Source: Acidobacteria bacterium 37-71-11
GTDB lineage: Bacteria > Acidobacteriota > Thermoanaerobaculia > Thermoanaerobaculales > Thermoanaerobaculaceae
NCBI GenBank assembly: GCA_002279285.1
Contig: NCBR01000174.1
Span: forward strand, 1 to 5,448
Reading direction: 5' to 3'
Length of the DNA: 5,448 nt
Shown here in pieces: positions 1-5,448 of the stretch (positions within the stretch are counted from its first letter, which is position 1; the number at the start of each line of letters is the position of its first letter). The translations under genes were made by a program, and so were the position numbers. The notes beneath the pieces are model-generated. The model had not been told where the DNA came from. It saw only the letters and a program-made list of their open reading frames with translations, and searched no databases.

Positions 1-1935
1 GGCCATGACCTCGGGGCCGGGCGCCGAGGCGCCGAACCGGTTCAGGCTGACGATCTCGCCGTCGCCGACCCAGCGGTGCCACCCCTGGCCGCGGCCGGCC
101 TCGACCGCGACGCGCAAAGCGTGGCGGGGTCCGAGCACCTCGCGCTGGTAGGCGGCGCTCTCGCGGCCGAGCAGCTCCAGCGACGGCGCCGAGACCACGC
201 GGGTCGGGACGCCGCGCGCCTCCAGCTCCTCGCGCACCGCGAGCGCCAGGGCGAGCTCGGACCCGGTGCCGATCAGCACGACGTCCGGCGCGCCGCATGC
301 CGCCTCGGCGCGGACGTACGCGCCGCGCGCCACGGCGCCGGCCGGGGGCGGCGGCAGGACCGGCAGCTTCTGCCGGGTGAGCACGAGCGCGGTGGGGCCG
401 TCGCGGCGCTCGATCGCCGCCCGCCACGCCTGGACGGTCTCGTTGGCGTCGCCGGGACGCAGCGCGACCATGTTGGGGATCACGCGCAGTGCGACCATGT
501 GCTCGACGGGCTGGTGCGTAGGGCCGTCCTCGCCGAGGCCGATCGAGTCGTGGGTGAACACGTACGTCACCGGCAGCTTCATCAGCGCCGCCAGCCGCAT
601 CGCGGGCCGCAGGTAATCGGAGAAGACGAAGAACGTCGCGACGAACGCCCGCATCCCGCCGTGCAGCGCGACGCCGTTCGCGGCCGCCGCCATCGCGTGC
701 TCGCGGATCCCGAAGTGCAAGTTGCGGCCGCCGAACGAGCCTGGCGCCACGGAGGGCTCGCCTTTGAGCAGCGTGTCGGTCGAGGGGGCGAGGTCGCCCG
801 CGCCGCCGAACAGCTCCGGGAACTCCGGCGCGAGGGCGTTGAGCGTGGTGCCGGAGGCCTGGCGGGTCGCGAGCTGCGACCCCGGGGGGAACGACGGCAG
901 CGCCTCGTCCCACCCGGCCGGCAGCTCGCCGGCGAGGCGGCGCTCGAGCTCGGCGGCCTCCGCCGGGTGGGCCTGCCGGTAGCGTTTGAGCAGTCCTACC
1001 CAGGCGCCGTGCAGCGCCGCGCCCCGTTGTCCATGCTCGCGGAAGCGCTGCCTGATCTCTTCGGGGATGACGAACGGCTCCGCGGTCGTCCACCCCAGCG
1101 CCGTGCGGGTCGCCGCGGCCGCCTCCGGCCCGAGCGGCTCGCCGTGCGCCTTGCAGCTGTCCTGCTTGGGGCTGGCCCAGCCGATGTGGGTGCGAACTCG
1201 GACCAGCGCGGGCGCGTCCTCGGCGGCGGCGGCCGCCTCGAGCACCGCTGCGATCGCGGCGAGGTCGTTGCCGTCGTCGACGTGGAACGTGCGCCACCCG
1301 TACGCGGCAAAGCGCGCCTCCACGTTCTCGGAGAAGGCGAGGTCGGTGGAACCCTCGATGGTGACGTGGTTGTCGTCGTACAGCACCGTCAGACGGCCGA
1401 GCCGGAGGTGGCCGGCGAGCGACGCCGCCTCGTGCGAGATCCCCTCCATCATGTCGCCGTCGCTCGCGATCACCCAGGTCCGGTGGCCGACGACCGGCAT
1501 GCCGTCGCGGTTGAAGCGCGCCGCGAGGTGGCGCTCGGCGAGCGCCATCCCCACGGCGGTCGCCAGCCCCTGCCCGAGCGGGCCGGTCGTGCACTCGACG
1601 CCCGGGGTGAGCCCGTGTTCCGGGTGCCCAGGCGTCTTCGACCCCCACTGGCGGAAGCGCTTCAGCTCCTCGAGCGGCAGGCCGTAACCGAACAGGTGGA
1701 GCAGCGCGTACAACATCGCCGAGGCGTGGCCGGCGGAGAGCACGAAACGGTCGCGGTCCGCCCACACCGGGTCGGCAGGGTCATGGCGGATGAAGCGGCT
1801 CCACAGCACGTACGCCATCGGGGACGCCCCCAGCGGCATGCCGGGGTGTCCGGAGCGCGCCTTCTCCACCTCGTCCACCGCAAGCACCCGCACCGCGGCG
1901 ACTGCACGCTGGTCCATCTCGTCGAACGGCCGCAT
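1..1935 (-). CDS. tkt: Transketolase, 3' end cut by the window edge
   Basis: Thiamine-diphosphate enzyme of the non-oxidative pentose phosphate pathway (and Calvin cycle where present). It moves two-carbon ketol units from ketose to aldose phosphates in the cytoplasm. The reading frame is open for 645 codons to the left edge with no stop. The family is usually about 660-670 residues, so only some 20 C-terminal residues are missing. Visible family landmarks, in order: SGHPG with His30, SAGHAS with His70, GPLGQG at 118-123, the diphosphate/metal motif GDG-type ASDGDMMEG around Asp159-Asp161 with Asn189 (YDDN), His265 in KAHGEPLG, catalytic Glu412 in GIREHAM, HDSIGLGEDGPTHQP at 462-476 with His474, and Arg521 in LTRQK. 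These fall within a few residues of the E. coli TktA positions. The ATG at 1933-1935 has a GGGGAGGG ribosome site three bases upstream. It is divergent from ompH, and no catalytic residue seems lost. Long open frames antisense to it are GC-driven shadows. Confidence 0.97.
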   Translation of the reverse strand, partial: MRPFDEMDQRAVAAVRVLAVDEVEKARSGHPGMPLGASPMAYVLWSRFIRHDPADPVWADRDRFVLSAGHASAMLYALLHLFGYGLPLEELKRFRQWGSKTPGHPEHGLTPGVECTTGPLGQGLATAVGMALAERHLAARFNRDGMPVVGHRTWVIASDGDMMEGISHEAASLAGHLRLGRLTVLYDDNHVTIEGSTDLAFSENVEARFAAYGWRTFHVDDGNDLAAIAAVLEAAAAAEDAPALVRVRTHIGWASPKQDSCKAHGEPLGPEAAAATRTALGWTTAEPFVIPEEIRQRFREHGQRGAALHGAWVGLLKRYRQAHPAEAAELERRLAGELPAGWDEALPSFPPGSQLATRQASGTTLNALAPEFPELFGGAGDLAPSTDTLLKGEPSVAPGSFGGRNLHFGIREHAMAAAANGVALHGGMRAFVATFFVFSDYLRPAMRLAALMKLPVTYVFTHDSIGLGEDGPTHQPVEHMVALRVIPNMVALRPGDANETVQAWRAAIERRDGPTALVLTRQKLPVLPPPPAGAVARGAYVRAEAACGAPDVVLIGTGSELALALAVREELEARGVPTRVVSAPSLELLGRESAAYQREVLGPRHALRVAVEAGRGQGWHRWVGDGEIVSLNRFGASAPGPEVMA

Positions 1936-1938
1936 GGT

Positions 1939-1946
1939 CCCTCCCC
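1939..1946 (-). promoter_or_regulatory. Ribosome binding site of tkt
   Basis: On the minus strand GGGGAGGG lies three bases before the ATG at 1935-1933; its core GGAGG is four bases away. It supports this ATG over the in-frame Met7 codon. Confidence 0.7.
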
Positions 1947-1956
1947 GGGAGCCGCG

Positions 1957-1985
1957 ATTGTCGCGCACCGCGGCGGGTGGAGCAA
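1957..1985 (-). promoter_or_regulatory. Candidate sigma-70-type promoter for tkt
   Basis: On the minus strand TTGCTC (1985-1980) and GACAAT (1962-1957) are separated by exactly 17 bases. The -10 box matches the TATAAT consensus at 4 of 6 positions and the -35 box matches TTGACA at 3 of 6. The expected leader would be only about 15 bases, enough for the ribosome site. In this GC-rich DNA an AT-containing hexamer at the right spacing is suggestive but not strong. Its -35 box lies on top of the -35 region of the candidate ompH promoter. Confidence 0.35.
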
Positions 1986-2005
1986 CCTCGGCCGGATGGT
2001 AGAAT
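1977..2005 (+). promoter_or_regulatory. Candidate extended -10 promoter for ompH operon
   Basis: TGGTAGAAT at 1997-2005 combines a TGn extension with TAGAAT, which matches the -10 consensus at 5 of 6 positions. A poor -35 (TGGAGC at 1978-1983, 16-base spacer, 3 of 6 matches) is typical of extended -10 promoters. Transcription would begin near 2012, giving a leader of about 43 bases before the ompH ATG. It is the most AT-rich stretch of the gap and correctly placed for the ompH-lpxD-fabZ-lpxA genes. The assignment is inferred from sequence only. Confidence 0.5.
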
Positions 2006-2043
2006 GCGCCGCCCCGGACGAGGCGCCGGTGACGCAGAGGAAA

Positions 2044-2049
2044 AGGAGG
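2044..2049 (+). promoter_or_regulatory. Ribosome binding site of ompH
   Basis: AGGAGG sits five bases before the ATG at 2055. This selects that ATG over an in-frame upstream GTG at 1977, which would add 26 charged residues before the signal peptide and would start upstream of the likely promoter -10 box. Confidence 0.8.
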
Positions 2050-2054
2050 CGGAC

Positions 2055-2582
2055 ATGAAGATCTACCTGGCGGTGGTGGTGGCGGCGGTTCTTGCGGCGG
2101 CGATCCCGGCGAAGGCCCAGGAGCCTCCGAAGCTCGCGGTCGCCGTGATCGACGTGAACCTGCTCGTGCAGGACTCCGCGGCGGGCAAAGAGGCGATGGT
2201 CCGCCTGAAGAAGGCACAGGACGAGAAGGTCGCCGAGCGCAAGAAGTTGACGGACGAGATCAACGGTCTCCAGAAGCAGCTCGAGTCGCAGCGCTCGACG
2301 CTCACCGACAGCAAGATCGCCGACCTGCAGAAGCAGATCGAGGACAAGTCGATCGCGCTCAAGCGCTTCGACGACGATGCCCAGCAGCAGCTCGAGGACG
2401 CCAAGCGCAAGGAGCTGGACGGGCTCGAGAAGCAGATCATGCCGATCATCCAGGAGCTCGGCAAGGAGAGGAAGCTCCTGCTGATTTTCAACAAGTTCCA
2501 GTCGGGGCTCGTCTACGCCGACGATTCGGTGGACCTGACCGACGAGGTCCTGAAGCGGTTCAACACGCGGGTTACGAAGTGA
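2055..2582 (+). CDS. Periplasmic chaperone, OmpH/Skp family
   Basis: Predicted 175-residue secreted chaperone that holds unfolded outer-membrane proteins in the periplasm on their way to the BAM complex. Residues 1-21 form a classic Sec signal peptide: Lys2, a hydrophobic Ala/Val/Leu core, and an AKA cleavage motif at 19-21 with Gln22 as the likely first mature residue. Residues 27-45 match the family's opening strand and loop (LAVAVIDVNLLVQDSAAGK). Residues about 46-140 are highly charged, rich in Lys, Glu and Gln, and read as the long coiled-coil 'tentacle'. The tail LLLIFNKFQSGLVYADDSVD at 141-160, followed by LTDEVLKRFN, is the conserved C-terminal strand and helix. The mature size of about 17 kDa fits the family. 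It heads a cluster ending in lipid A genes, a common order, but bamA, its usual upstream neighbour, is absent and replaced by divergent tkt. The family assignment is firm; client proteins cannot be read from sequence. Confidence 0.9.
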   Translation: MKIYLAVVVAAVLAAAIPAKAQEPPKLAVAVIDVNLLVQDSAAGKEAMVRLKKAQDEKVAERKKLTDEINGLQKQLESQRSTLTDSKIADLQKQIEDKSIALKRFDDDAQQQLEDAKRKELDGLEKQIMPIIQELGKERKLLLIFNKFQSGLVYADDSVDLTDEVLKRFNTRVTK

Positions 2583-2590
2583 CGCTGCCC

Positions 2591-2640
2591 CGGCCTGCGC
2601 GCACATCCGGAACCCCGTGGGGAAACCGGCGCGCGAGCCG
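2591..2640 (+). other. Imperfect GC-rich stem-loop between ompH and lpxD
   Basis: In the 80-base gap, four short arms nest in order: CGGC (2591-2594) with GCCG (2637-2640), CGCGC (2598-2602) with GCGCG (2631-2635), CCGG (2607-2610) with CCGG (2626-2629), and CCCC (2613-2616) with GGGG (2619-2622). That gives up to about 16 pairs with small bulges; the innermost pair would open to leave a four-base loop. No T-run follows, so it is not a normal intrinsic terminator. It might tune the ompH to lpxD expression ratio or protect mRNA ends. In DNA this GC-rich some pairing is expected by chance. Confidence 0.35.
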
Positions 2641-2662
2641 TGGCGCGTGAGGACGCGGCCGC

Positions 2663-3694
2663 ATGACCACCTTCACCCTCGGTGAGCTTGCCGCGCACGT
2701 CGGCGGCGCCGTCGTCGTCGGCGACGTCGGCCGTCGGGTCGAGGGGATCAAGACGCTCGAGGACGCGGGGCCGCAGCACCTCTCGTTCTACCACAACCGT
2801 CGCTACCTCCAGGCCGCGGTCGAGAGCGCGGCCGGCGCGCTGCTGGTCGCGGACCCGGCGCCGTTTTCGGGGCGCGACCTGCTCGTCTGCACGGACCCGT
2901 ACGCGGCGCTCGCCGCGCTCCTCGAGCTGATGCACCCGGCCGAGCGGCCGGCGGCCGGCGTGCACCCGTCCGCTGTGATGGCCGCGTCCGCGCGCATCGG
3001 CGACGGCGCGTCCGTGGGGCCGACCGCCGTGATCGGGGCACGCGCCGTCGTCGGGGCGCATGCGGTCGTCGGCGCCGGGTGCATCCTGGGCGACGACGTC
3101 GAGGTCGGGGAGGGGACCGTCCTCCACCCGCACGTCGTGATCGAGCCGCGCTGCCGCGTCGGCGCGCGCTGCATCCTCCACGCCGGCGTCGTGCTCGGCT
3201 CCGACGGTTTCGGCTTCGCGACCGTCGGCGGCCTCCACCGCAAGGTCCCGCAGGTCGGGATCGTCGTGGTCGAGGACGACGTCGAGCTCGGCGCCAACGT
3301 CTGCGTGGACCGCGCCGCGCTGGGCGAGACGCGGATCGGGCGCGGCACCAAGGTGGACAACCTCGTCCAGATCGCCCACAACGTGACGGTGGGCGAGCAC
3401 TCGTTGCTGGTCTCGCAGTCCGGGATCTCCGGCTCCACCCGCCTCGGCCACCACGTCGTGATGGCGGGCCAGAGCGGTGCGGTCGGGCACATCACGCTCG
3501 GCGACGGCACGGTCGTGACGGCCAAGACAGGGGTCACCCAGGACACGCCTGCGGGGGCGATGGTGTCGGGGTTCCCTTCCCGGCCGCACAAGGAGTGGCT
3601 GCGCGCGACCGCCAACCTGTTCACGCTCGACGCGCTCCGCCGCCGCGTCAAGAAGCTGGAGGAGACGGTCCGCCAATTGGGGGGGAAATTATGA
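2663..3694 (+). CDS. lpxD: UDP-3-O-(3-hydroxyacyl)glucosamine N-acyltransferase
   Basis: Third enzyme of the lipid A pathway. It transfers a 3-hydroxyacyl chain from acyl carrier protein to the 2-amino group of UDP-3-O-acyl-glucosamine in the cytoplasm, acting as a trimer. At 343 residues it has the usual length. Residues 1-97 form the uridine-binding domain, including LSFYHNRRY at 40-48 with the expected Phe42, Asn45 and Tyr48. From about residue 99 to 300 runs the left-handed beta-helix of hexapeptide repeats (for example VHPSAV, RIGDGASVG, VVGAGCILG). GSDGFGFA is at 179-186. The catalytic His239 lies in LVQIAHN, at the same number as in E. coli, and His276 (AVGH) is also kept. The C-terminal helix DALRRRVKKLEETVRQL is at 323-339. 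The ATG at 2663 has GAGGA nine bases upstream. It ends inside the fabZ start (ATGA overlap). It is probably co-transcribed with ompH. Confidence 0.96.
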   Translation: MTTFTLGELAAHVGGAVVVGDVGRRVEGIKTLEDAGPQHLSFYHNRRYLQAAVESAAGALLVADPAPFSGRDLLVCTDPYAALAALLELMHPAERPAAGVHPSAVMAASARIGDGASVGPTAVIGARAVVGAHAVVGAGCILGDDVEVGEGTVLHPHVVIEPRCRVGARCILHAGVVLGSDGFGFATVGGLHRKVPQVGIVVVEDDVELGANVCVDRAALGETRIGRGTKVDNLVQIAHNVTVGEHSLLVSQSGISGSTRLGHHVVMAGQSGAVGHITLGDGTVVTAKTGVTQDTPAGAMVSGFPSRPHKEWLRATANLFTLDALRRRVKKLEETVRQLGGKL

Positions 3695-4134
3695 TCGACA
3701 TCCAGGAGATCCTCGACATCCTGCCGCACCGCTACCCGTTCCTGCTCGTGGACCGCGTCCTCGAGCTCGAGGCCGACCGCATCCTCGCCCTCAAGAACGT
3801 CACCTTCAACGAGCCGCACTTCACCGGCCACTTCCCGGACGCGCCCGTGATGCCCGGCGTGCTCATCATCGAGGCGCTGGCGCAGGCGGGCGGCGTCATG
3901 ATGCTCCGGGACGTCCCGGACCGCCACGGCAAGCTCCTCTACTTCGCAGGCATCGACAACTGCCGGTTCCGCCGCCCGGTGGTCCCCGGCGACCAGCTCC
4001 TCCTCGAGGTGAGGGTGTCCAAGCGCCGCCAGCGCTTCGCCGTCCTGCACGGGGTGGCGCGCGTCGGGGACGAGGTGGCGGCCGAGGCCGACCTCTCGTC
4101 GGCGATGGTGGACCGGCCCAAGTCGGAGGCGTGA
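3691..4134 (+). CDS. fabZ: 3-hydroxyacyl-ACP dehydratase FabZ
   Basis: Removes water from (3R)-hydroxyacyl-ACP to give trans-2-enoyl-ACP in type II fatty acid synthesis. The 147-residue protein is a single hot-dog domain of normal length. The N-terminal signature LPHRYPFLLVDRV is at 11-23. The catalytic pair is His47 in HFTGHFP and Glu61 in GVLIIEALAQAGG. Their 14-residue spacing equals that of His54 and Glu68 in E. coli FabZ. The ATG at 3691 overlaps the lpxD stop by four bases (ATGA) and follows a run of seven G's and AAA that can act as ribosome site, so translation is probably coupled to lpxD. Placement between lpxD and lpxA is the classic arrangement. The dehydratase uses the same 3-hydroxyacyl-ACP that both acyltransferases consume, so co-expression helps balance phospholipid against lipid A. 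Confidence 0.96.
   Translation: MIDIQEILDILPHRYPFLLVDRVLELEADRILALKNVTFNEPHFTGHFPDAPVMPGVLIIEALAQAGGVMMLRDVPDRHGKLLYFAGIDNCRFRRPVVPGDQLLLEVRVSKRRQRFAVLHGVARVGDEVAAEADLSSAMVDRPKSEA
4125..4129 (+). promoter_or_regulatory. Ribosome binding site of lpxA inside fabZ
   Basis: GGAGG lies four bases before the ATG at 4134 but only one base before an in-frame GTG at 4131. The spacing favours ATG, giving a 262-residue LpxA, the same length as the E. coli enzyme. Confidence 0.7.
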
Positions 4135-4922
4135 TGGCAACGATCCACCCCAGCGCGGTGATCGACCCCAAGGCGCGGCTGGCCGATGACGTCGTGATCG
4201 GTCCCTACGTCGTGGTCGAGGGCGAGGTCGAGTTCGGCAGCGGCTGCGCCGTCGGGCCGTTCTGCCGCTTCGAGGGTCCGGTCAGGGTGGGCGAGGGGAA
4301 CCGCTTCGTCTCGCACGCCTCGATCGGCGCGCCGCCGCAGGACCTCAAGTTCAAGGGCGACCCGACGCGGCTCGAGATCGGCCCCGGCAACCTCTTCCGC
4401 GAGTTCGTCACCGTGCACCGCGGCACGCCCGGCGGCGGCGGCGTCACGCGCCTGGGCGGCCACAGCCTGTACATGATCGGCGCCCACGTCGCCCACGACT
4501 GCCAGGTGGGCGACCAGGTCATCTTCGCGAACAACGGCACGCTCGCCGGCCACGTCCACGTCGGCAGCTACGCGACCGTGGGGGCGCTCTCCGCCGTGCA
4601 CCAGTTCTGCAGCGTCGGCGAGTACGCGTTCATCGGCGGCGGCACGATCGCCACCAAGGACGTGCTGCCGTTCATGAAGACCGTCGGCAGCCGCCCGGCG
4701 CGCTGCTTCGGCCCCAACAGCATCGGCCTCGAGCGCCGCGGCTTCTCCGAGGAGCGGCTGCGCGCGATCAAGACCGCGTGGCGCTACCTCCGCAGCCCGA
4801 AGCTGACCACCTCCGAGGCGCTCGAGCGCATCGGCGAGGAGCTCGGCGACGCCCCCGACGCGATGCGCCTGCTCGAGTTCATCCGCGCGAGCGAGCGCGG
4901 CGTGATCCTTGCCAACGGGTAG
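4134..4922 (+). CDS. lpxA: UDP-N-acetylglucosamine O-acyltransferase LpxA
   Basis: First enzyme of lipid A synthesis. It transfers a 3-hydroxyacyl chain from acyl carrier protein to the 3-position of UDP-GlcNAc as a cytoplasmic homotrimer. It has 262 residues. Hexapeptide repeats of the left-handed beta-helix run from about residue 4 to 185, and the C-terminal helical part carries LERRGFSEE. Diagnostic segments are QDLKFKGDPTRLEIG at 69-83, RGTPGGGGVTRLG at 96-108, AHVAHDC at 117-123 and AVHQFC at 154-159. His121 corresponds to the E. coli catalytic base His125; His118, His140 and His156 correspond to His122, His144 and His160. Gly169 aligns with E. coli Gly173, the residue that sets acyl-chain length. 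The start overlaps the fabZ stop by one base (TGATG). It is the last visible gene of the operon; lpxB does not follow. An acyltransferase of another sugar-nucleotide pathway is unlikely given these motifs and neighbours. Confidence 0.96.
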   Translation: MATIHPSAVIDPKARLADDVVIGPYVVVEGEVEFGSGCAVGPFCRFEGPVRVGEGNRFVSHASIGAPPQDLKFKGDPTRLEIGPGNLFREFVTVHRGTPGGGGVTRLGGHSLYMIGAHVAHDCQVGDQVIFANNGTLAGHVHVGSYATVGALSAVHQFCSVGEYAFIGGGTIATKDVLPFMKTVGSRPARCFGPNSIGLERRGFSEERLRAIKTAWRYLRSPKLTTSEALERIGEELGDAPDAMRLLEFIRASERGVILANG

Positions 4923-4941
4923 AGGCAGGGGACAGGTCGGA

Positions 4942-4971
4942 AGCCCCGCCGCGCTTTTCAGCATCGGGGCT
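4942..4971. terminator. Possible stem-loop terminator after lpxA
   Basis: AGCCCCG (4942-4948) pairs perfectly with CGGGGCT (4965-4971), a seven-pair stem around a 16-base loop, 19 bases past the lpxA stop and between convergent genes. There is no T-run after it on either strand, so it is not a textbook intrinsic terminator; it may mark the transcript end or stabilise it. Confidence 0.35.
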
Positions 4972-4999
4972 GCATCATCTCCAACTACCGCAGTGTCGT

Positions 5000-5101
5000 T
5001 TCGCCGCCCGTCAGCGAGTAGAACCTGTCTTCGCTTGCCGTCAATCCGGGGCGCTGATCGGAGCGGGCTTGCTGCAAACTCAGCGAGCACTGACGGCGAA
5101 G
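5000..5101. repeat. Imperfect short repeats in the convergent gap
   Basis: A 14-base unit TTCGC-nnn-CCGTCA occurs at 5000-5013 and again exactly 30 bases later at 5030-5043, matching at 11 of 14 positions. A shortened inverted copy (TTCGCCGTCA read on the minus strand) lies at 5100-5091, within the last codons of the DinB-family gene. TCAGCGAG is also present twice, at 5011-5018 and 5080-5087. The remainder of the 157-base gap shows no gene. The copies are short and could be chance; no known repeat family was recognised. Confidence 0.3.
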
Positions 5102-5448
5102 AGGAAGCGGGCGTAGCCGATCTCCGCGGAGTTTTTCGTGAGTTCGACATTGACCCATGCGACGACGTCACCGAACGGACGATCCTGGAACGGCCATCGT
5201 GTTCGTTCCGCCGATCGCAGATCGTCGGCGGTGAGGCGGTCAAGTACCGCCTGCCACTCATCCTTGAGCCCGTCGACTCCTTTGCGAACGTCGTCGGCAT
5301 TGCCTGGCCACGTCACGTTCCCGCCTGCGAGGGTCCCGTCGCCGAACGAGTGGTCGAGCACCATCGACCACCAGAAGCAAAGGTGCCACGTCAGCCACGC
5401 GATACTCGGCGGACCGATGTCATATCGCTCGTGACTCGGCCAGTCGGC
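5080..5448 (-). CDS. DinB-family protein, 5' end beyond the window
   Basis: The frame is open from the right edge to a TGA at 5082-5080, giving the C-terminal 122 residues of a protein that probably totals about 160-190. The visible part begins before PPSIAWLTWHLCFWWSMVLD, the Trp/His-rich helix of a four-helix bundle typical of DinB-like proteins. It continues with NVTWPGNADD, DEWQAVLDRLTADDL and a last helix, WVNVELTKNSAEIGYARFLF. I recognise this as the DinB superfamily, which includes thiol-dependent metalloenzymes and many proteins of unknown role. The first metal-ligand histidine (TWH) is present, but the later histidines expected in the last helix appear as Asn and Lys, so metal binding is doubtful. 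An internal ATG at 5364 is too late to be the start because conserved sequence continues upstream. Codons rare in the lpx genes (AGT, CGA, TAT, CTT, GTA, AAT) are common here and GC is lower, pointing to a different origin. The substrate is unknown. Confidence 0.75.
   Translation of the reverse strand, partial: ADWPSHERYDIGPPSIAWLTWHLCFWWSMVLDHSFGDGTLAGGNVTWPGNADDVRKGVDGLKDEWQAVLDRLTADDLRSAERTRWPFQDRPFGDVVAWVNVELTKNSAEIGYARFLFAVSAR

Noticed and set aside
1977..2054. GTG start 26 codons upstream of ompH
   Set aside because: It would bury the signal peptide behind a charged tail. AGGAGG is correctly spaced only for the ATG at 2055.
76..2058. A 660-codon open frame on the plus strand covering the tkt region
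   Set aside because: It is exactly antisense to a transketolase with all catalytic motifs. Its translation is Arg/Gly/Ala/His-rich low-complexity sequence with no recognisable domain, as expected when GC-biased third positions suppress stops on the opposite strand.
3079..3690. In-frame upstream extension of fabZ into lpxD
   Set aside because: The extension reads as an Arg/Pro/Gly-rich shadow of lpxD. FabZ homology begins at the ATG at 3691, which has a G-rich ribosome site and gives normal length.
2803..4140. A 445-codon minus-strand open frame opposite lpxD and fabZ
   Set aside because: It is antisense to firm genes, has low-complexity composition and no credible ribosome site or domain.
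4923..5079. Possible integron attC site or CRISPR remnant in the convergent gap
   Set aside because: No GTTRRRY-type core sites, no integrase and no regularly spaced identical repeats with spacers. Two imperfect 14-base copies are not an array.
4778..5116. A 112-codon plus-strand open frame overlapping the lpxA end
   Set aside because: It is mostly an off-frame shadow of lpxA (Arg/Ala-rich) running by chance into the gap, with no domain seen.
3939..5300. A 453-codon minus-strand open frame spanning fabZ, lpxA and the convergent gap
   Set aside because: It is antisense to two firm genes and its translation shows no family motif. It also crosses the DinB gene in another frame.
5138..5434. A 98-codon plus-strand open frame at the right end
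   Set aside because: It is antisense to the DinB-family gene, whose protein has recognisable conserved helices; the plus-strand product resembles nothing and is Ser/Arg/His-rich.

Overview
This is high-GC DNA (roughly 70% by eye across the first 4.9 kb) from a diderm, Gram-negative-type bacterium that makes lipid A. The basis is a compact lpxD-fabZ-lpxA cluster preceded by a gene for a periplasmic OmpH/Skp chaperone. The phylum cannot be fixed from the sequence. Acidobacteriota, Gemmatimonadota, Myxococcota or a high-GC proteobacterium are all plausible.

Layout. Positions 1-1935 (minus strand) hold nearly all of a transketolase gene, whose 3' end runs off the left edge. A 119-base divergent gap (1936-2054) separates it from ompH/skp (2055-2582, plus) and carries candidate back-to-back promoters. 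An 80-base gap with a strong imperfect stem-loop follows. Then lpxD (2663-3694), fabZ (3691-4134) and lpxA (4134-4922) lie head to tail with 4-base and 1-base overlaps. A 157-base convergent gap (4923-5079) separates lpxA from a DinB-family gene on the minus strand (5080-5448), whose 5' end is outside the window.

How the genes work together. LpxA adds the first 3-hydroxyacyl chain to UDP-GlcNAc, LpxD adds the N-linked chain after deacetylation by LpxC (not in the window), and FabZ competes for the same 3-hydroxyacyl-ACP pool to feed phospholipid synthesis. OmpH/Skp escorts outer-membrane proteins across the periplasm. The plus-strand genes therefore form an outer-membrane biogenesis operon. 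Transketolase is central carbon metabolism and is a neighbour only. The DinB-family gene has visibly lower GC and looser codon use than the rest and looks like a separate, possibly acquired, unit.

I found no mobile element, CRISPR array, RNA gene or evidently new system. The window is mostly ordinary core genome. The points most worth a second look are the composition change after lpxA, the repeats in the convergent gap, and the stem-loop between ompH and lpxD.
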